Shown in pieces: positions 1 through 10,795 of a DNA stretch of 64,000 bases. Below the pieces are notes generated by a model that did not search any database, was not told where the DNA came from, and saw only the letters and a program-made list of their open reading frames with translations. Every line of letters starts with the position of its first letter. The first letter of the stretch is position 1. The position numbers were made by a program, and so were the translations under genes. The stretch is from Topomyia yanbarensis (lineage: Eukaryota > Arthropoda > Insecta > Diptera > Culicidae), in the NCBI RefSeq assembly GCF_030247195.1, contig NC_080672.1:6200001-6264000 (forward strand). Reading direction: 5' to 3'.

Positions 1-1149
1 AGGCTTTGTCCGGTCACTGAGTGTGGCTCAGTTGGACTGTACGTATCCATGACCCCTATATTAATAAAATTTTCACTTTCCATGAATCTACAATACTAAA
101 GTAATAAATTCCCAAAAGAAAAAAAAATCCGGTTCACAGGGGAAGAAGTACATAAAGCAACAATAGCCGCATCTTGAATGTTTTAACATTACAAGGGCAA
201 ATATTTCATGTGTATTGGATTGGTTACATGGCAACTAGAGATGTCCGGGTATGAGTTTTTACGCGAGCCCGAACTCGACCCATAAGTACATTAAAAAACT
301 TGTTTTCTATAATCGAAATAAAATAAACCTGTTTTGAGCGGCGAATGAACCATCGAGCCCTAATAAACAATACAATACAAAACTGTTTTAATACACCTAG
401 TTGTGCAATTGTGTCTTTCTCATTTCGGCCTACTATGATTCCACGGCTGGCTACGTACAATATGATTATGGAAATGTCTATTATATTCTGAGTACACCTT
501 GTACCTATATACAATGGCTCGTCAGACACGAAAAAGATGAGCTATGTGTCGACGCTGAAACACTTATCATACTTAATTAGCTTAACCAGCATTAGTTCAA
601 TGTTGTCTTCTTGCTAACTTATTTGGGCACGCAGGGGTGGGTATGTGAGGTGGATGAAAAAACCGCAACCCACCACCACCATCGTCGAGCTTATTTTGGT
701 ATACCTGGCATGGTTGGTGAAGGCGATGGGAATAAAAGAGTTGTGGGAGGTAGGATGTGGTAGTGATCTGAGTGGATATGATGGAGAGGGATCTAAGAAT
801 GGGGATGAGAGGATAGAGGTGCGATCTGTGGAGGATTAATTAACCCCCCGCCACAAATCCCCTGTAAAAATCCAGAATACATAGTTAAATCACAAAAAAG
901 TAGCCCTGGATTAGGTTGATGATTTTCAGAGTCATGGCATAACCTTTCTATATGAGAGGCAAAAATATGTCAAATCAATCAACTCCAAAAAAGTCAATTC
1001 TCGTCACAATTCTTTTTCAAGACTACATCAAATCGTTACAAGCATTTCAAAAACATTTGGCATCACAATTACAAATGCGATTTTTAAATTTTCTATAGCT
1101 CCCCCCCTTTGAACAGTTTTAATTTCCAGTTTATATGGAATATAGCATT
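1..1149. other. Intergenic, no gene recognised
   Basis: No domain, splice-supported exon or repeat family was recognised here. A purine-rich stretch at about 710-830 gives a short open frame without any recognisable protein feature. Confidence 0.5.
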
Positions 1150-1308
1150 ACTTCAAAACAAGTGGATTTTATTATTAATCATAGCAACCATGTTTGAAAA
1201 GCTCCATACGCGAGCGGTGGGTGGCAAGTCTAGTTTACACTCGTATAACGATGGAGCTATTCAAACAGGGTTGCTATGATTAATAATAAAATCCACTTGT
1301 TTTGAAGT
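1150..1308. mobile_element. Short palindromic MITE-like element (159 bp)
   Basis: The left arm starts ACTTCAAAACAAGTGGATTT and the right arm ends with its reverse complement. About 40 bp pair almost perfectly, with weaker pairing inwards around GGAGCT. The size and long terminal inverted repeats fit a miniature inverted-repeat element. I could not settle a target duplication, so the superfamily is open. Confidence 0.7.
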
Positions 1309-1620
1309 CAAGCTACATTTTTAGTTAATAACTTTTCTCAGTAAATTTTCACAAATTTGCAATGTTCTACGAATATGTTTAGTAGAAGAATACGTTTAGA
1401 AATATATAGTGTTCTCATGAATTGATTGATGGGGAGATTTTTTAAGAATTTATTTTCAATTTTAACTGATTTTCTATTCCAATTTCCATATAAACTTTGA
1501 AATTTTTGGAGGGTCCGTACACGCAACCGATCGATACCAAAATTTGCACAATTACTAAGGGCCATAAAAAGAATCAGTAGAGCCTGTTGGAGCTAAAAGT
1601 CAAAAATTGATACAGTCCAT

Positions 1621-1867
<247 letters not shown>

Positions 1868-1869
1868 TG

Positions 1870-3300
1870 ATTTACACAGATATGTGCATACGTATATGGA
1901 TATATAAGCGTGGTATAATCGAAACATTACTGTATCACTTATCTTTATTCTTGAAAGCTTCATATTGAAAATATATATCATAAACCTTTATTCATGTGAA
2001 CGAAAGATAGAAAAGCCATAGTTCCAGATTCTCCTCGTCGTCACATGATATGATGGGGAAGACGCTGAAACTGTCAATAATCACGTTGCACAGAATATAT
2101 ATCACCGTAAAATCGGAGTACCTTGGATCTTATATGAGATTTATTTGAGTAAATGTTCGATAAGATCATTTCTGCTAAAAAATCATCTAAACAAACATCA
2201 ATTTTATTCTAATATACACACGTTCAAATGCAATTTCAATACTTTACTCTTCGAAATGCATTCCATTATAAAGCAACTCTTTACAATCATGGATTTTTTA
2301 TAACCAATCTGACACATTAGATTCGAGTGTCTTGAAAATTAAGGCAAACATTCCATTTATTTGAAAAACAGAAGTATTTTCTTCACATAAAGGTAATATC
2401 CATTAATATCTATGCTTTATGAATTTACTATTTTGGCGCATGTGCAATTATCAATCCACTGTGAGAAAAATTTTGGTTTACTCTCGTGGTTACAAGTGGA
2501 AGTATGTACAATCAATTTTTCTCTCCGAACTACTGCCACTTACAGCACTCTATGTTACGATTCTTTTGTTTCGCTTATATCTTTCAATTGCAGAAGTACA
2601 TTCTTATAAACAAATTGTGTGTTTGATGGAATATGCCACCAAGTAAGCAAAATAAAATTCGCTTTCAAATCCTTTTACAGCTAAGTTCATGAATGAGGTG
2701 ATAGTTTTCAATTCCGCCTGCTTCAAAATATGATAAGACATATGCATCACGAAAATGTACCATCTTGTATTAAGGCATGAAAATGTATTACGTTCGACAT
2801 AAAATTGAGGAATGTTATGCTGCGATACCACAAGGAAGATGTGTTGAAGATATTGATCACTATGTGCTGTCGTCTGAAGTCAAGAACACCATGGAACCTG
2901 AAAAAATATTGTGTGAGAATAGAATTGGCATTTTTTTGTACCATACTAATTGAGGGAATGCAGTAAATATGGAATTTGCGCAATAACACTCAATTACCAT
3001 TATATTGACAAACATTTACGAAAGGGCAAAAAATTAGCAAAAATGCAATAGTGGTTAAGGAATGCTTAGTTTTTTTTCCGAACTATTATTATCCTCATAG
3101 AAGGCATTAGAAGCAATGAGCAGTGAAAACATAGCTAGCGAGAAAGATTTGTTATGCAAAGTTTTAAAAAATGTTTTACACATGACAAACATGTTGAAAT
3201 TTGTGATCCAAAATTACATCGAAAGCACACTGTTTAAATGAATTTTGAAGTTAATTGAAATACTGCTGGATGTATGACCATAATTCCTATACGTTCTAGA
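1870..3300. other. AT-rich unique-looking sequence, no gene recognised
   Basis: Several short open frames occur on both strands, but none carries a recognisable domain or a convincing splice context. Nothing else was identified. Confidence 0.45.
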
Positions 3301-3307
3301 TTTTAAG

Positions 3308-3372
3308 GCACAAATCCCCGGCTACATACGGGGAACGTGCCATTTAAACCAATATATTCTGATTCCTAGACT
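3308..3372 (+). mobile_element. 3' end remnant of a non-LTR retrotransposon
   Basis: The segment around GGGGAACGTGCCATTT followed by TGATTCCTAG matches the extreme 3' end of the retrotransposon copy ending near 54,946 (GGGGAACGTGCCATTTGAG, then TGATTCCTG). It is a heavily 5'-truncated, diverged third copy of that family in this window. Confidence 0.55.
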
Positions 3373-3465
3373 GACAATGCAGAATGATAAATCAAAACCC
3401 TGAATAAGAAGAAATACCCGAATGAAAGGAAAAGCCGTGTCTACTTAATGATAAATTTTATGCGA

Positions 3466-4195
3466 TATTCCTCCCTAAGGAGGAAAAATTGGGTACACCA
3501 AAATTTCTCCCCAGGGGAAAATTTTCGGTGAAACCACTCTTTGTACGTCTCCCGTCTGAGCAGAAGTTATGTTTATGCCGATGAAACACAGCGAAACCGA
3601 AACTTGTCTTGGCTTAGCAGGCCAATGCGAAAGTACTATTCTACATTCCTGCTAAGGAGGCAAAATTGGGTAAATGCCAAAATTTCTCCCCAGGGGGGAA
3701 AATTTTTCAGTGAAACCAACCACTCTTTGTGCGCAAAGAGCAAAAATCCTAACTTAACAAAGTCATGGGTACGTATCGACTTCATCTCATCAGAAACCGA
3801 CACTAACATATTGTCGGAATAGATTAGCGCCGGTTTGACGCTAAATCGCTAAAACGGAAACACACTTTATGTTTCAATCGAACGACTGGTCAAACGTGAT
3901 GTCCAAGCAGAAGTTCTGATTATGCCTATGAGACACAGCGAAGCCGAAACTTGTCTTTGCTTAGCAGGCCAATGCGAAAACACTATGCTATATTCCTTCC
4001 TAAGAAGGAAAAATTTGGAAAGCACCAAAAATTTTCTCCAGTGGGGAAAATTTTCAGTAAAACACCTCTTTCTACGTAAAGGGCACAAATCGTAACTTAA
4101 CACACCCATGACTTTTTAAGTTAGAATTTGTGACCTTTATATACAAAGAGTGGTTTCACTAAAAAATTTCCCCTGGGGAGAAATTCTGGTAATCC
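3466..4195. repeat. Local repeat cluster, units of about 350 bp plus one inverted piece
   Basis: A module containing AAATTTCTCCCCAGGGG and AACCACTCTTTG occurs near 3,466-3,548, 3,648-3,741 and 3,994-4,080. A second module containing CTTAGCAGGCCAATGCGAAA occurs at about 3,549-3,650 and 3,895-3,995. An inverted copy of the first module (GAGTGGTTTCACT, then CCCCTGGGGAGAAAT) lies at about 4,146-4,185. The layout suggests tandem duplication of a roughly 350-bp unit in or beside a foldback element. Short open frames here come from the repeat. Confidence 0.75.
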
Positions 4196-5515
4196 TAAAG
4201 TGTTTATTGATCAATACCGGCGCCGGCTAGGCCCGAACGTAGATCGCGGAAGGAAACGGAAAGAATGTTAGTCCGATTCTTGCTTTTGCTAGAGGCCGTA
4301 TATACTACTGCGCACTCCACAAGTATCACGGGAGCAGGATATTTGTAAGTAAGTATAGAAGTAGGATTCTACTTCTTCATGATTGACACCAGAGAGGTGA
4401 CTATTTAGACACTTCGTGAAAATGAACGTGAACAACTGTTAAATACCTTCCATTTTTCAGGTGTTTTGAACAGTTTCATCAGCGAACAACGATTTCACTC
4501 TCAACTGGCAGTTTACAGTTTGTCAGAATACAATCTGGTATTCGAAGGCGAACGTTAACCGAGAACAGCGATAACAGTTATATTCACCACTCCGCATCAA
4601 TTCCGTCCATCGTCGCGTTTACATTACCGGTGAACAAGTGAAATATTCACTGCGAACATATTTCACCGTGGAATATTTAAAATGATCGGGGAATATGAAT
4701 ATTATTGCAATGATTCAATTATATCGAATAATTGTGCAAGTACATGAAAAAATGTTCCCTAAATCGTGAATAATCAACAATAATGTTTTTACGTTATGAA
4801 AACAGGACCATGAACAAAAATCATGTGTTTTGTAATTATGTTCAATTTCCCTTCAGAAACGCCCGCATAACGCTGTTATTAGTGGAAATATTTGTTTTTG
4901 TTTTGTGAACTTCAGTCACGGTTCCCAGCAGTCCGTCCCAATTCGATTTTCAGTATGCGAACTAGTTCACAAATTTATGATCATTATTCATAAAACCGTT
5001 GACTCATGATGTTTTTCATAGATATAGGAACCTTAGTTCACAAAATGAATATATTATAGATATTTTCTCGTAAATTATTTTACGAAATTCGGAATTTTAT
5101 TCATGAATCCATTCAATCCTCGTAAACTAATTCATGATTTCTAATACATTAGTCGCTATCCAATATAGGTACTCGTAAAATGGTCCGAAATAAAACATAA
5201 ACAGTGAACGGTGGTCATATCGAGCAAAAGTAAATTGATTCTGATTTTTTGAGAATTTTCACGCATTCTGTACTTTGAAGTGAATAGAAAATAATGCAAA
5301 CCGAATTTATGGCATTTTGAATTTGTTACACTTGGAGTGCCGGACCCTGCGGGAGAATGTTTTTAAATGATTCGTTGATGCACGTTCGCTTAGTGATATA
5401 ATTGGAAACGAACGAAAACTTACAATACGTGAAAGTACAGTTTGGGGAATGCGCGCGATAGAAATATGCTAGGCTGAATGAGTTATTAGGCTGCATTTAG
5501 TTGGGTCGAAAATTC
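4196..5515. other. No gene recognised
   Basis: Mixed-composition sequence. The first 250 bp are richer in GC (GGCGCCGGCTAGGCCCGAAC near 4,219) and may be repeat-derived, but no partner copy exists in the window. No protein domain was found. Confidence 0.4.
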
Positions 5516-5529
5516 AGTAGGATGGAAGT

Positions 5530-5694
5530 GGGGACGGGCATAGCGTAGTTTGTAAACCGATTGCCTTGTACGCAGCTCACCTGGGTTCGATTCCCAACCC
5601 GGCACATAGGGTTAGAGATTTTAATTAAGAGATTTTTCTAACCCGAAGAGACGAATGACCATAAGCTTAAAATCTCTATAATCAAAATAAAAAA
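5530..5694 (+). mobile_element. tRNA-derived SINE (Feilai-like), complete, with target duplication
   Basis: A tRNA-like head (GGGCATAGCGTAG, then the B box GGTTCGATTCC near 5,584), a conserved body containing AGAGATTTTTCTAACCCGAA, and a tail ending CTCTATAATCAAAATAAAAA. It is flanked by a perfect 14-bp direct repeat AGTAGGATGGAAGT at 5,516-5,529 and 5,695-5,708, the mark of LINE-driven insertion. Feilai is the well-known tRNA-related SINE of Aedes; the family name is inferred from structure. Confidence 0.88.
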
Positions 5695-6249
5695 AGTAGG
5701 ATGGAAGTTATAAATTAAGTAGGAAGGAAGTTGATTGATTGAGACATCGGTAGAGCAAATATTTTAATATTCTCAGATATATCTTGCTTCAAATTACTAC
5801 TCGCAGAGCTGTGCTATGCTGGAATAAAATTTGTATTAAAATATGCTAGTTCTTCAAAAATAAACAAAGTTCAATGTTCAACACAAAACCGCATTTCATC
5901 AACCTAGCAGTATGATTAGAAGGCTAAATAAATTGTATAAAGCTTGAAGGGCATTTAAGATTTTAAGAATTGGGTTAAAAAGAAATTATTGAATAGAATT
6001 AACACTAGGGAAATAATAATGGAGAGAGGGCGGACAACGATGAAAGGAAGGAAGAAATTTCACTTGTAGCTTTATGACAGTCGAAACAAACGGAACTAAT
6101 GACAGCCTCGGACTGCTAAGGTTTTTAGTACCAGATCATTTAGGCACAGAGAAGTGTGTGAAAATGGTTTCGTAGTAGGGGTCTGAGGCGGGTCGACAAC
6201 ACGCCGAGTTGGTAGGATGATGTTGGTGCTGCATAACCCGAGCTGGCTG

Positions 6250-6700
6250 ACTTATTTCTATTTTCACCGACATTCAACACCTACATTCCTATGCTGACAT
6301 GTGTGGGTGGTCGTGATAGGGCCCGAAGGGAATCCATTGATTGAGATCCGGCGGAGCAAGACTTGGCACATGTCCTAACAATATGTTCGATATATTGATA
6401 GCCGTCTCCACAAGCGTAAATACCAGTGTTCACGAGACGAATACGCCGGAGATGCGTGTCTAGCGTGTAATTATATGACATGAGGTGTGATATTACACGA
6501 AATAAATCACGTCTCACATCCATCCCCTTGAACCAAGGTATCGTTGATAACTTCGTGACTTCCATCTTCCTAGTTCCCAATTGCTCCGCTAAGTTTGTCA
6601 ACTTTCGAGAATGTTCTGATGTAGCCTTCTAAAGTTAAAGAGTCCGCCTTCACGTTGCCCGGAATGAAGCAAAGAGAAGGAACTCAAATTAAGATTTTTC
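6250..6700 (-). pseudogene. 3' part of a non-LTR retrotransposon (post-RNase H region)
   Basis: The minus strand encodes a 106-residue frame with PWFKGMDVRRDLFRVISHLM, then a Cys/His cluster (YACGDGYQYIEHIVRTC) like the CxC...H...C motif after RNase H in R1/LOA/Jockey-type polyproteins. The same protein region occurs on the plus strand at 37,200, so two copies of one family are present. Only the end of ORF2 is preserved, so it cannot be active. The flanking sequence to about 7,130 may be older parts of the same insertion. Confidence 0.7.
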
Positions 6701-7130
6701 AAATAAAGTCAGTAGATCTCATATTTTCCCCAAAATGCAGGGAGTAATTACCATGTAGCATCGAACGAACAGCCTCAATGGAACTGTGGCTATCCGAAGC
6801 GTCGAAGTAATGGTCTTCGGTAAAGCGTCAATAACCCCATGCGTATATAGTTATTTCTGGGACAAAAACTGAAGCAGAGTCATTGAGTTTGTAGAGGTAT
6901 GAGTGAGGTTGAGATTGTAAGAAGGGTTAATATTCCGCGCTATATAGTCAAAGTATAAGAACATAAAACGGGTTTGAAAATTCAGCTCGAAATGCCTCTC
7001 GAGGTTTTCACTTACCAACGGGTTTAATGTATCGCATTGATTCCTAAAATCAATTTTTGCTGTACCGATTTTGTTGGCTATTTTCGGCAAATTTAAGACA
7101 AAGAGAAACGGAAACAATGAAATTAAAAGA

Positions 7131-7715
7131 CGGACAGGTATTCTAGAGCAAATTAGTTATAAACATAGAACGGAAAACTAGTACTAGGCAGGTTCATGTG
7201 GACATGATCGAAAGGAAATGTGAAGAAACCTTTGCCTTCTGCTAGTTACTGACGATACGAATTCGAAACACAAAAATCAAATTTAATTTAAGTTAGGTAT
7301 TGTGCCCTTAGTGTGCAAATTGGTTTAATCCAATTAATCCTTTTAGGCATTAATATTGCACAAAACTTCAGTTTAATGAGATTTCCTCCAAAGTTATCCC
7401 GTATTCACGAATACCGTGGTGATTTTTTGAGCTAAAAAAACAATTTTTATCTAATTTAAAATCGTTTCCTGCGCGATTTATCTTTTATAGTAAAAAAGAG
7501 TTCTTAAAAATCGAATCAATTGGTGATTACGGAGATAGCGTAATCGCGGAAATTGCTTAATTATATCATGGAAAGCACAGCTTTTTCCGGGTTCAAAGCT
7601 ATTGTCATAAAATAAAGTTGATTTCTTAGTCGCTTTTGATCTGTTCAAATGCTTTAGATCTATCAAATTCGTGTTCTATTTACTAACTGTGATTTTTTGT
7701 CTTTTTTCGTTTCAG
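7131..7715. other. Sequence upstream of the first IGFBP-gene exon
   Basis: AT-rich, without a coding frame of note. It ends in a good splice acceptor (a pyrimidine-rich tract then TTTCAG at 7,711-7,715), so at least its 3' end is intron and a more distant 5' untranslated exon should exist further left or outside the window. No promoter could be placed. Confidence 0.4.
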
Positions 7716-8102
7716 GTTGAAATAGAAAATCGAATGGACGATGAAATTGAAGTTTGATGAGACGTTAATAAACGAAACTATAATGATCGGAATACTCACA
7801 TCGACAATTGAATATGCTTTTGAAGACAGTGCTTTCCAGATGCATCAGTATTGGTGTTGATGGTGATTAACAAATTTACTCCATAGTAAAATGGAAGAAA
7901 TTACCATAAATTTTGCTGTTATATATCGGTATAGCAAATCAAGTGTGAACCAGTCTGCTAAATTTCTACTATGTTACTTAATAATAATAATAATGAACTC
8001 AAGAACAATTGCCCTCAAATGTGTATGCAATCCAAGTGAATGTGATGTTATAAGGCCAGAGGATTGTCCTGGCAAGGGTTATATTGTATGGGATCCATGC
8101 AG
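7716..8102 (+). CDS. IGFBP-domain secreted protein, exon A (start codon 7,891)
   Basis: First coding exon of a cysteine-rich protein. The exon follows TTTCAG and ends GCAG|GTAAAA. The ATG at 7,891 is chosen because it has A at -3 and G at +4 and an in-frame stop lies 27 bases upstream. Residues 25-35 are hydrophobic (FLLCYLIIIIM) behind a long N-region and could act as a signal peptide. From Cys44 the frame reads CVCNPSECDVIRPEDCPG and on to DPC, the first half of an IGFBP-type domain; the CC.VC half comes from exon B. The exon ends in phase 2 and the AG left over makes Arg with the first base of exon B. In CRIM1, IGFBPs and the single-IGFBP-domain proteins of arthropods such domains bind growth factors or act in innate responses; which applies here is unknown. 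Orthology to a named fly gene is not established. Confidence 0.75.
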
Positions 8103-8350
8103 GTAAAAATATTTTGAATATCTTTAAGAAAGTTTTATCTCATAATCACATAACGATTGCACGGTTCTAAAAAGATTTTGTACTTTTCAAGTGACCCAGT
8201 GTAGATTGTAGATGTCGTCAAATGCAGCACAAAATAATGTATGAAAAATGTTACATACCCTCAAAATCTTGTTTTACAGTAACTTTCACGGGGTTAGTGA
8301 GCTATTTTCGCGCATTATGGATTCTATAATAATATCTTCGATTTTTTTTT
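8102..8350. other. Intron A, 5' part
   Basis: Donor GTAAAA at 8,103. No feature was recognised before the transposase fragment at 8,351. The intron runs to 24,359 (16.3 kb) and is almost wholly repeats. Confidence 0.5.
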
Positions 8351-8892
8351 TCAATTTTTGAAGTTCTCTCGGAAGCTGTCCATTAGCCATCCGATAACAG
8401 CTAACCGATCTGTTGGACGATTGGGGTGGTGTGGAATTCCCAAGCCCCCCGCTGTTCCGAATCTCTTAGGAGTGCGCCGAGCAACAGAATCGTCGAACCG
8501 CAAATTTCGCATTATTTCCTTGAAACGGCTTTTGGCCATCACGGCTCTGAAGAAAATCATTCCATAAACGGTATCCTCGCACCAAAGATCATCTATATTC
8601 ATAGATTTTGCATGCATGCGACCGGCGTTGATCAAAATCCCGAGATAAGCCAAACATTCACAACGAGTAATCTCCTTGTATTTTGCATTACCAACCGCGC
8701 GAGCTTCGAGCATTGCTGAAACGCAAGATTTGATCGATAATGGCATCATCAAAAAATTGAAAAAATGCATCAATGGGAGTTTTGATCAGATTTAAATCAA
8801 AGTTGAAAGTTCCCTTCCTTGGTGCATCAACATTCCTCGAACTTGACTGTATTCTTGGTGGCTTCTTCGCCGTCCAAACAAAATCGCCAGCT
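8351..8892 (-). pseudogene. piggyBac-type transposase fragment, downstream half
   Basis: Read on the minus strand, the frame starts GDFVWTAKKPP at the edge of the inserted element (8,892), then carries residues typical of the N-terminal part of the piggyBac-derived DDE domain (DDE_Tnp_1_7): CLAYLGILINAGR, DLW, MAKSRFKEIMRNLRFDD. A frameshift falls near 8,700. Only about 180 residues of a family that usually has 550-600 remain and the catalytic aspartates are absent, so this is a dead relic. It is the direct continuation of the N-terminal piece at 9,666-9,806 (see the 770-bp insertion). Confidence 0.8.
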
Positions 8893-9662
8893 CGTCGCTG
8901 TTGTGCTATCTTATGACAAACGCCATTTTGGGGTAAACTGAGTTAGATATGCCACATTACTCGTCTAACGAATGTCTACAAGATGGCGTTTCCAGAATTT
9001 TGAAATTTCGCTTGGATACTGAAATATAGCGAGAAAAGTGATAGGAAATTGTGAGTTTTTTGCTTCAAATCATTATATCTTGGGATTGGCTTAAGTTATA
9101 ATGAAGTTTTAGTTTCTTTTATGTGTAAAAAGGTCGTAGGAACACAATGGCATAATAATTTTCAAAAGAAAAATACATGTATTGAGAGAAAAACGCAGTT
9201 TTGGCTTTAAACTGGAAATATTGCGTATTTGGCAACACTGTACCCAAAAATAACTATTTGTTCTAGATTCCCTGACTCATTTCCTTCAAAATGCATCTAA
9301 CCGATTGTTTATAGACCAAATTTAACCAAAGATGTGAATAAAAGTTCATAATTGGTGATGTTTTTCTATGGAAAAGTTTTCGTGCGCGATTATGACACGT
9401 CATACAATTTTTTTCATCAATACACACCTATGACACGTGTGAGTGCGACTTTTGTTTACATTTTTAGTGACAACTCGCAACATAGTCAACCGATCTTCGT
9501 AATATTTGAGAGATTAATACAGAATAGGTAGAAGCATCAATTGTCTTCTCTGAATTGTTTCTACCATTTATAAGTTTCATGATATTCAATCTCAAACTTT
9601 AAAAATCGTTTTTCTCGAAATGTGCAAAATGGCGCTTGTCATAAGATAGCACAACAGCGACG
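8893..9662. mobile_element. 770-bp TIR element inserted in the piggyBac relic
   Basis: The termini are near-perfect inverted repeats of about 38 bp, starting CGTCGCTGTTGTGCTATCTT and differing at about one position. A 4-bp AGCT flanks it on both sides (8,889-8,892 and 9,663-9,666). Removing the element and one AGCT joins the transposase frame exactly (..NKA + GDFVW..), which confirms both boundaries. The inside has no long frame, so it is non-autonomous. The superfamily is not assigned; a 4-bp target duplication is uncommon among mosquito MITEs. Confidence 0.85.
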
Positions 9663-9806
9663 AGCTTTGTTAGTGAAAGAAACTTCCGGTTCACGATCAC
9701 CTTCTGCTTCACGAAAATCGAATGGGAGCTCTTCATCCAATTCTTCTTCTAGATCAAAGTCAACTCCACTCACTTCTACACTCGAATCAGTTTCGAAATC
9801 AGACAT
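9663..9806 (-). pseudogene. piggyBac-type transposase fragment, N-terminus
   Basis: Minus-strand ATG at 9,806 opens an acidic frame (MSDFETDSSVEVSG, then EEELDEELPFDF), the usual acidic leader of piggyBac-like transposases, ending NKA at the edge of the 770-bp element. It continues in frame into 8,892-8,351 once that insertion is removed. No TTAA-flanked end of the piggyBac element was identified. Confidence 0.75.
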
Positions 9807-10694
9807 TTTTCACCGTAACAAATAATGACGAGGTATATTCTGTGGCGTTTCACACATTCAACAAATTAACAAGAATTACCCGCAGCTACTTAGCAGAATA
9901 ACTCTAAGAACATCTTTGTCTCTTTCGCATTTCCATTCATTGCTGCAAACACTATACGCTCTTCTGAATTAACAAATAGCGTTGTGTCACTCTCACGTGA
10001 GCAGAATAATTCAATCGATATAGCGTTCTCTTTCCATCGGCGTTTGTAATTCATATGGCATAAAGGAAAATTCTTTCTAATGTGTAGTAGGCTGAGACGA
10101 ATCCATTTCATAACGTCCGAAAGGGGATACGTCACAACAATCACAACAGGAGTATTATAACGAACAACAAGTCATAAAATCCGAAAACAAAATGTCTCTT
10201 AAATTCTGAAACTATTGAAGTTACAAAAGTGTTCAAGCATCTTGTGTGACGTTCAGTAAATATTCTTAAGGCTTCGCATGCTACGGTTTGCAATTGATCA
10301 AAGTGATCATATTCTGGATTCGCCGTAAGAGTCCAACACGGCCAAATCGTCTCCAATTTTATTTCGAATCTGATAAAAAGTTGAAAACGTGATGTTGAAT
10401 GGTTGTATATTTAGCTCTTTAGAGCAAATTGATAAACCAGTCAGTTTCGTATCGATAGCGTTCATTTTATTATTTTTCCAAGAAATAAAAAAAATTCTAT
10501 AAAGAACACGAAGTATGAAAGTATTGAAAAGTAAATTTGATATCACATTTGTCCATCGTAATTTAAAATCAAATCAAGATTTCATTACATGCTGACATCA
10601 ACATAAGATTTGTTGTAGTTTTGATGTTTGACTTCGCTCGAGTTCAAGCCTCTTGTGAAGCTCAGTAGAGGTTGTTGATACATTGTATTATGAA

Positions 10695-10787
10695 TAGAGG
10701 TGTGCGCCGTGCCGCCGATTTCAGGTAGAAATTGTCGGCGCGCCGATATTTTTAATCCTAAAATCGGCGGCGCGACGCACACCTCTA
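10695..10787. mobile_element. 93-bp hAT-like MITE, copy 1
   Basis: Inverted repeats TAGAGGTGTGCG ... CGCACACCTCTA, continuing inwards as a GC-rich palindrome around GCCGCCGATTT. It is flanked by the perfect 8-bp direct repeat ATTATGAA at 10,687-10,694 and 10,788-10,795. The 8-bp target duplication and TAGAGGTGTG terminus are typical of the hAT superfamily. It sits inside an old, diverged satellite unit. Confidence 0.9.
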
Positions 10788-10795
10788 ATTATGAA

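Noticed and set aside
5530..5605. tRNA gene
   Set aside because: The tRNA-like head has A and B boxes, but it belongs to a SINE with body, tail and target duplication; no cloverleaf with a sensible acceptor stem.
9890..10546. Three minus-strand frames repeated at 12,719-13,375
   Set aside because: Identical in both copies only because the DNA is duplicated; no domain, no splice sites or start context of note.
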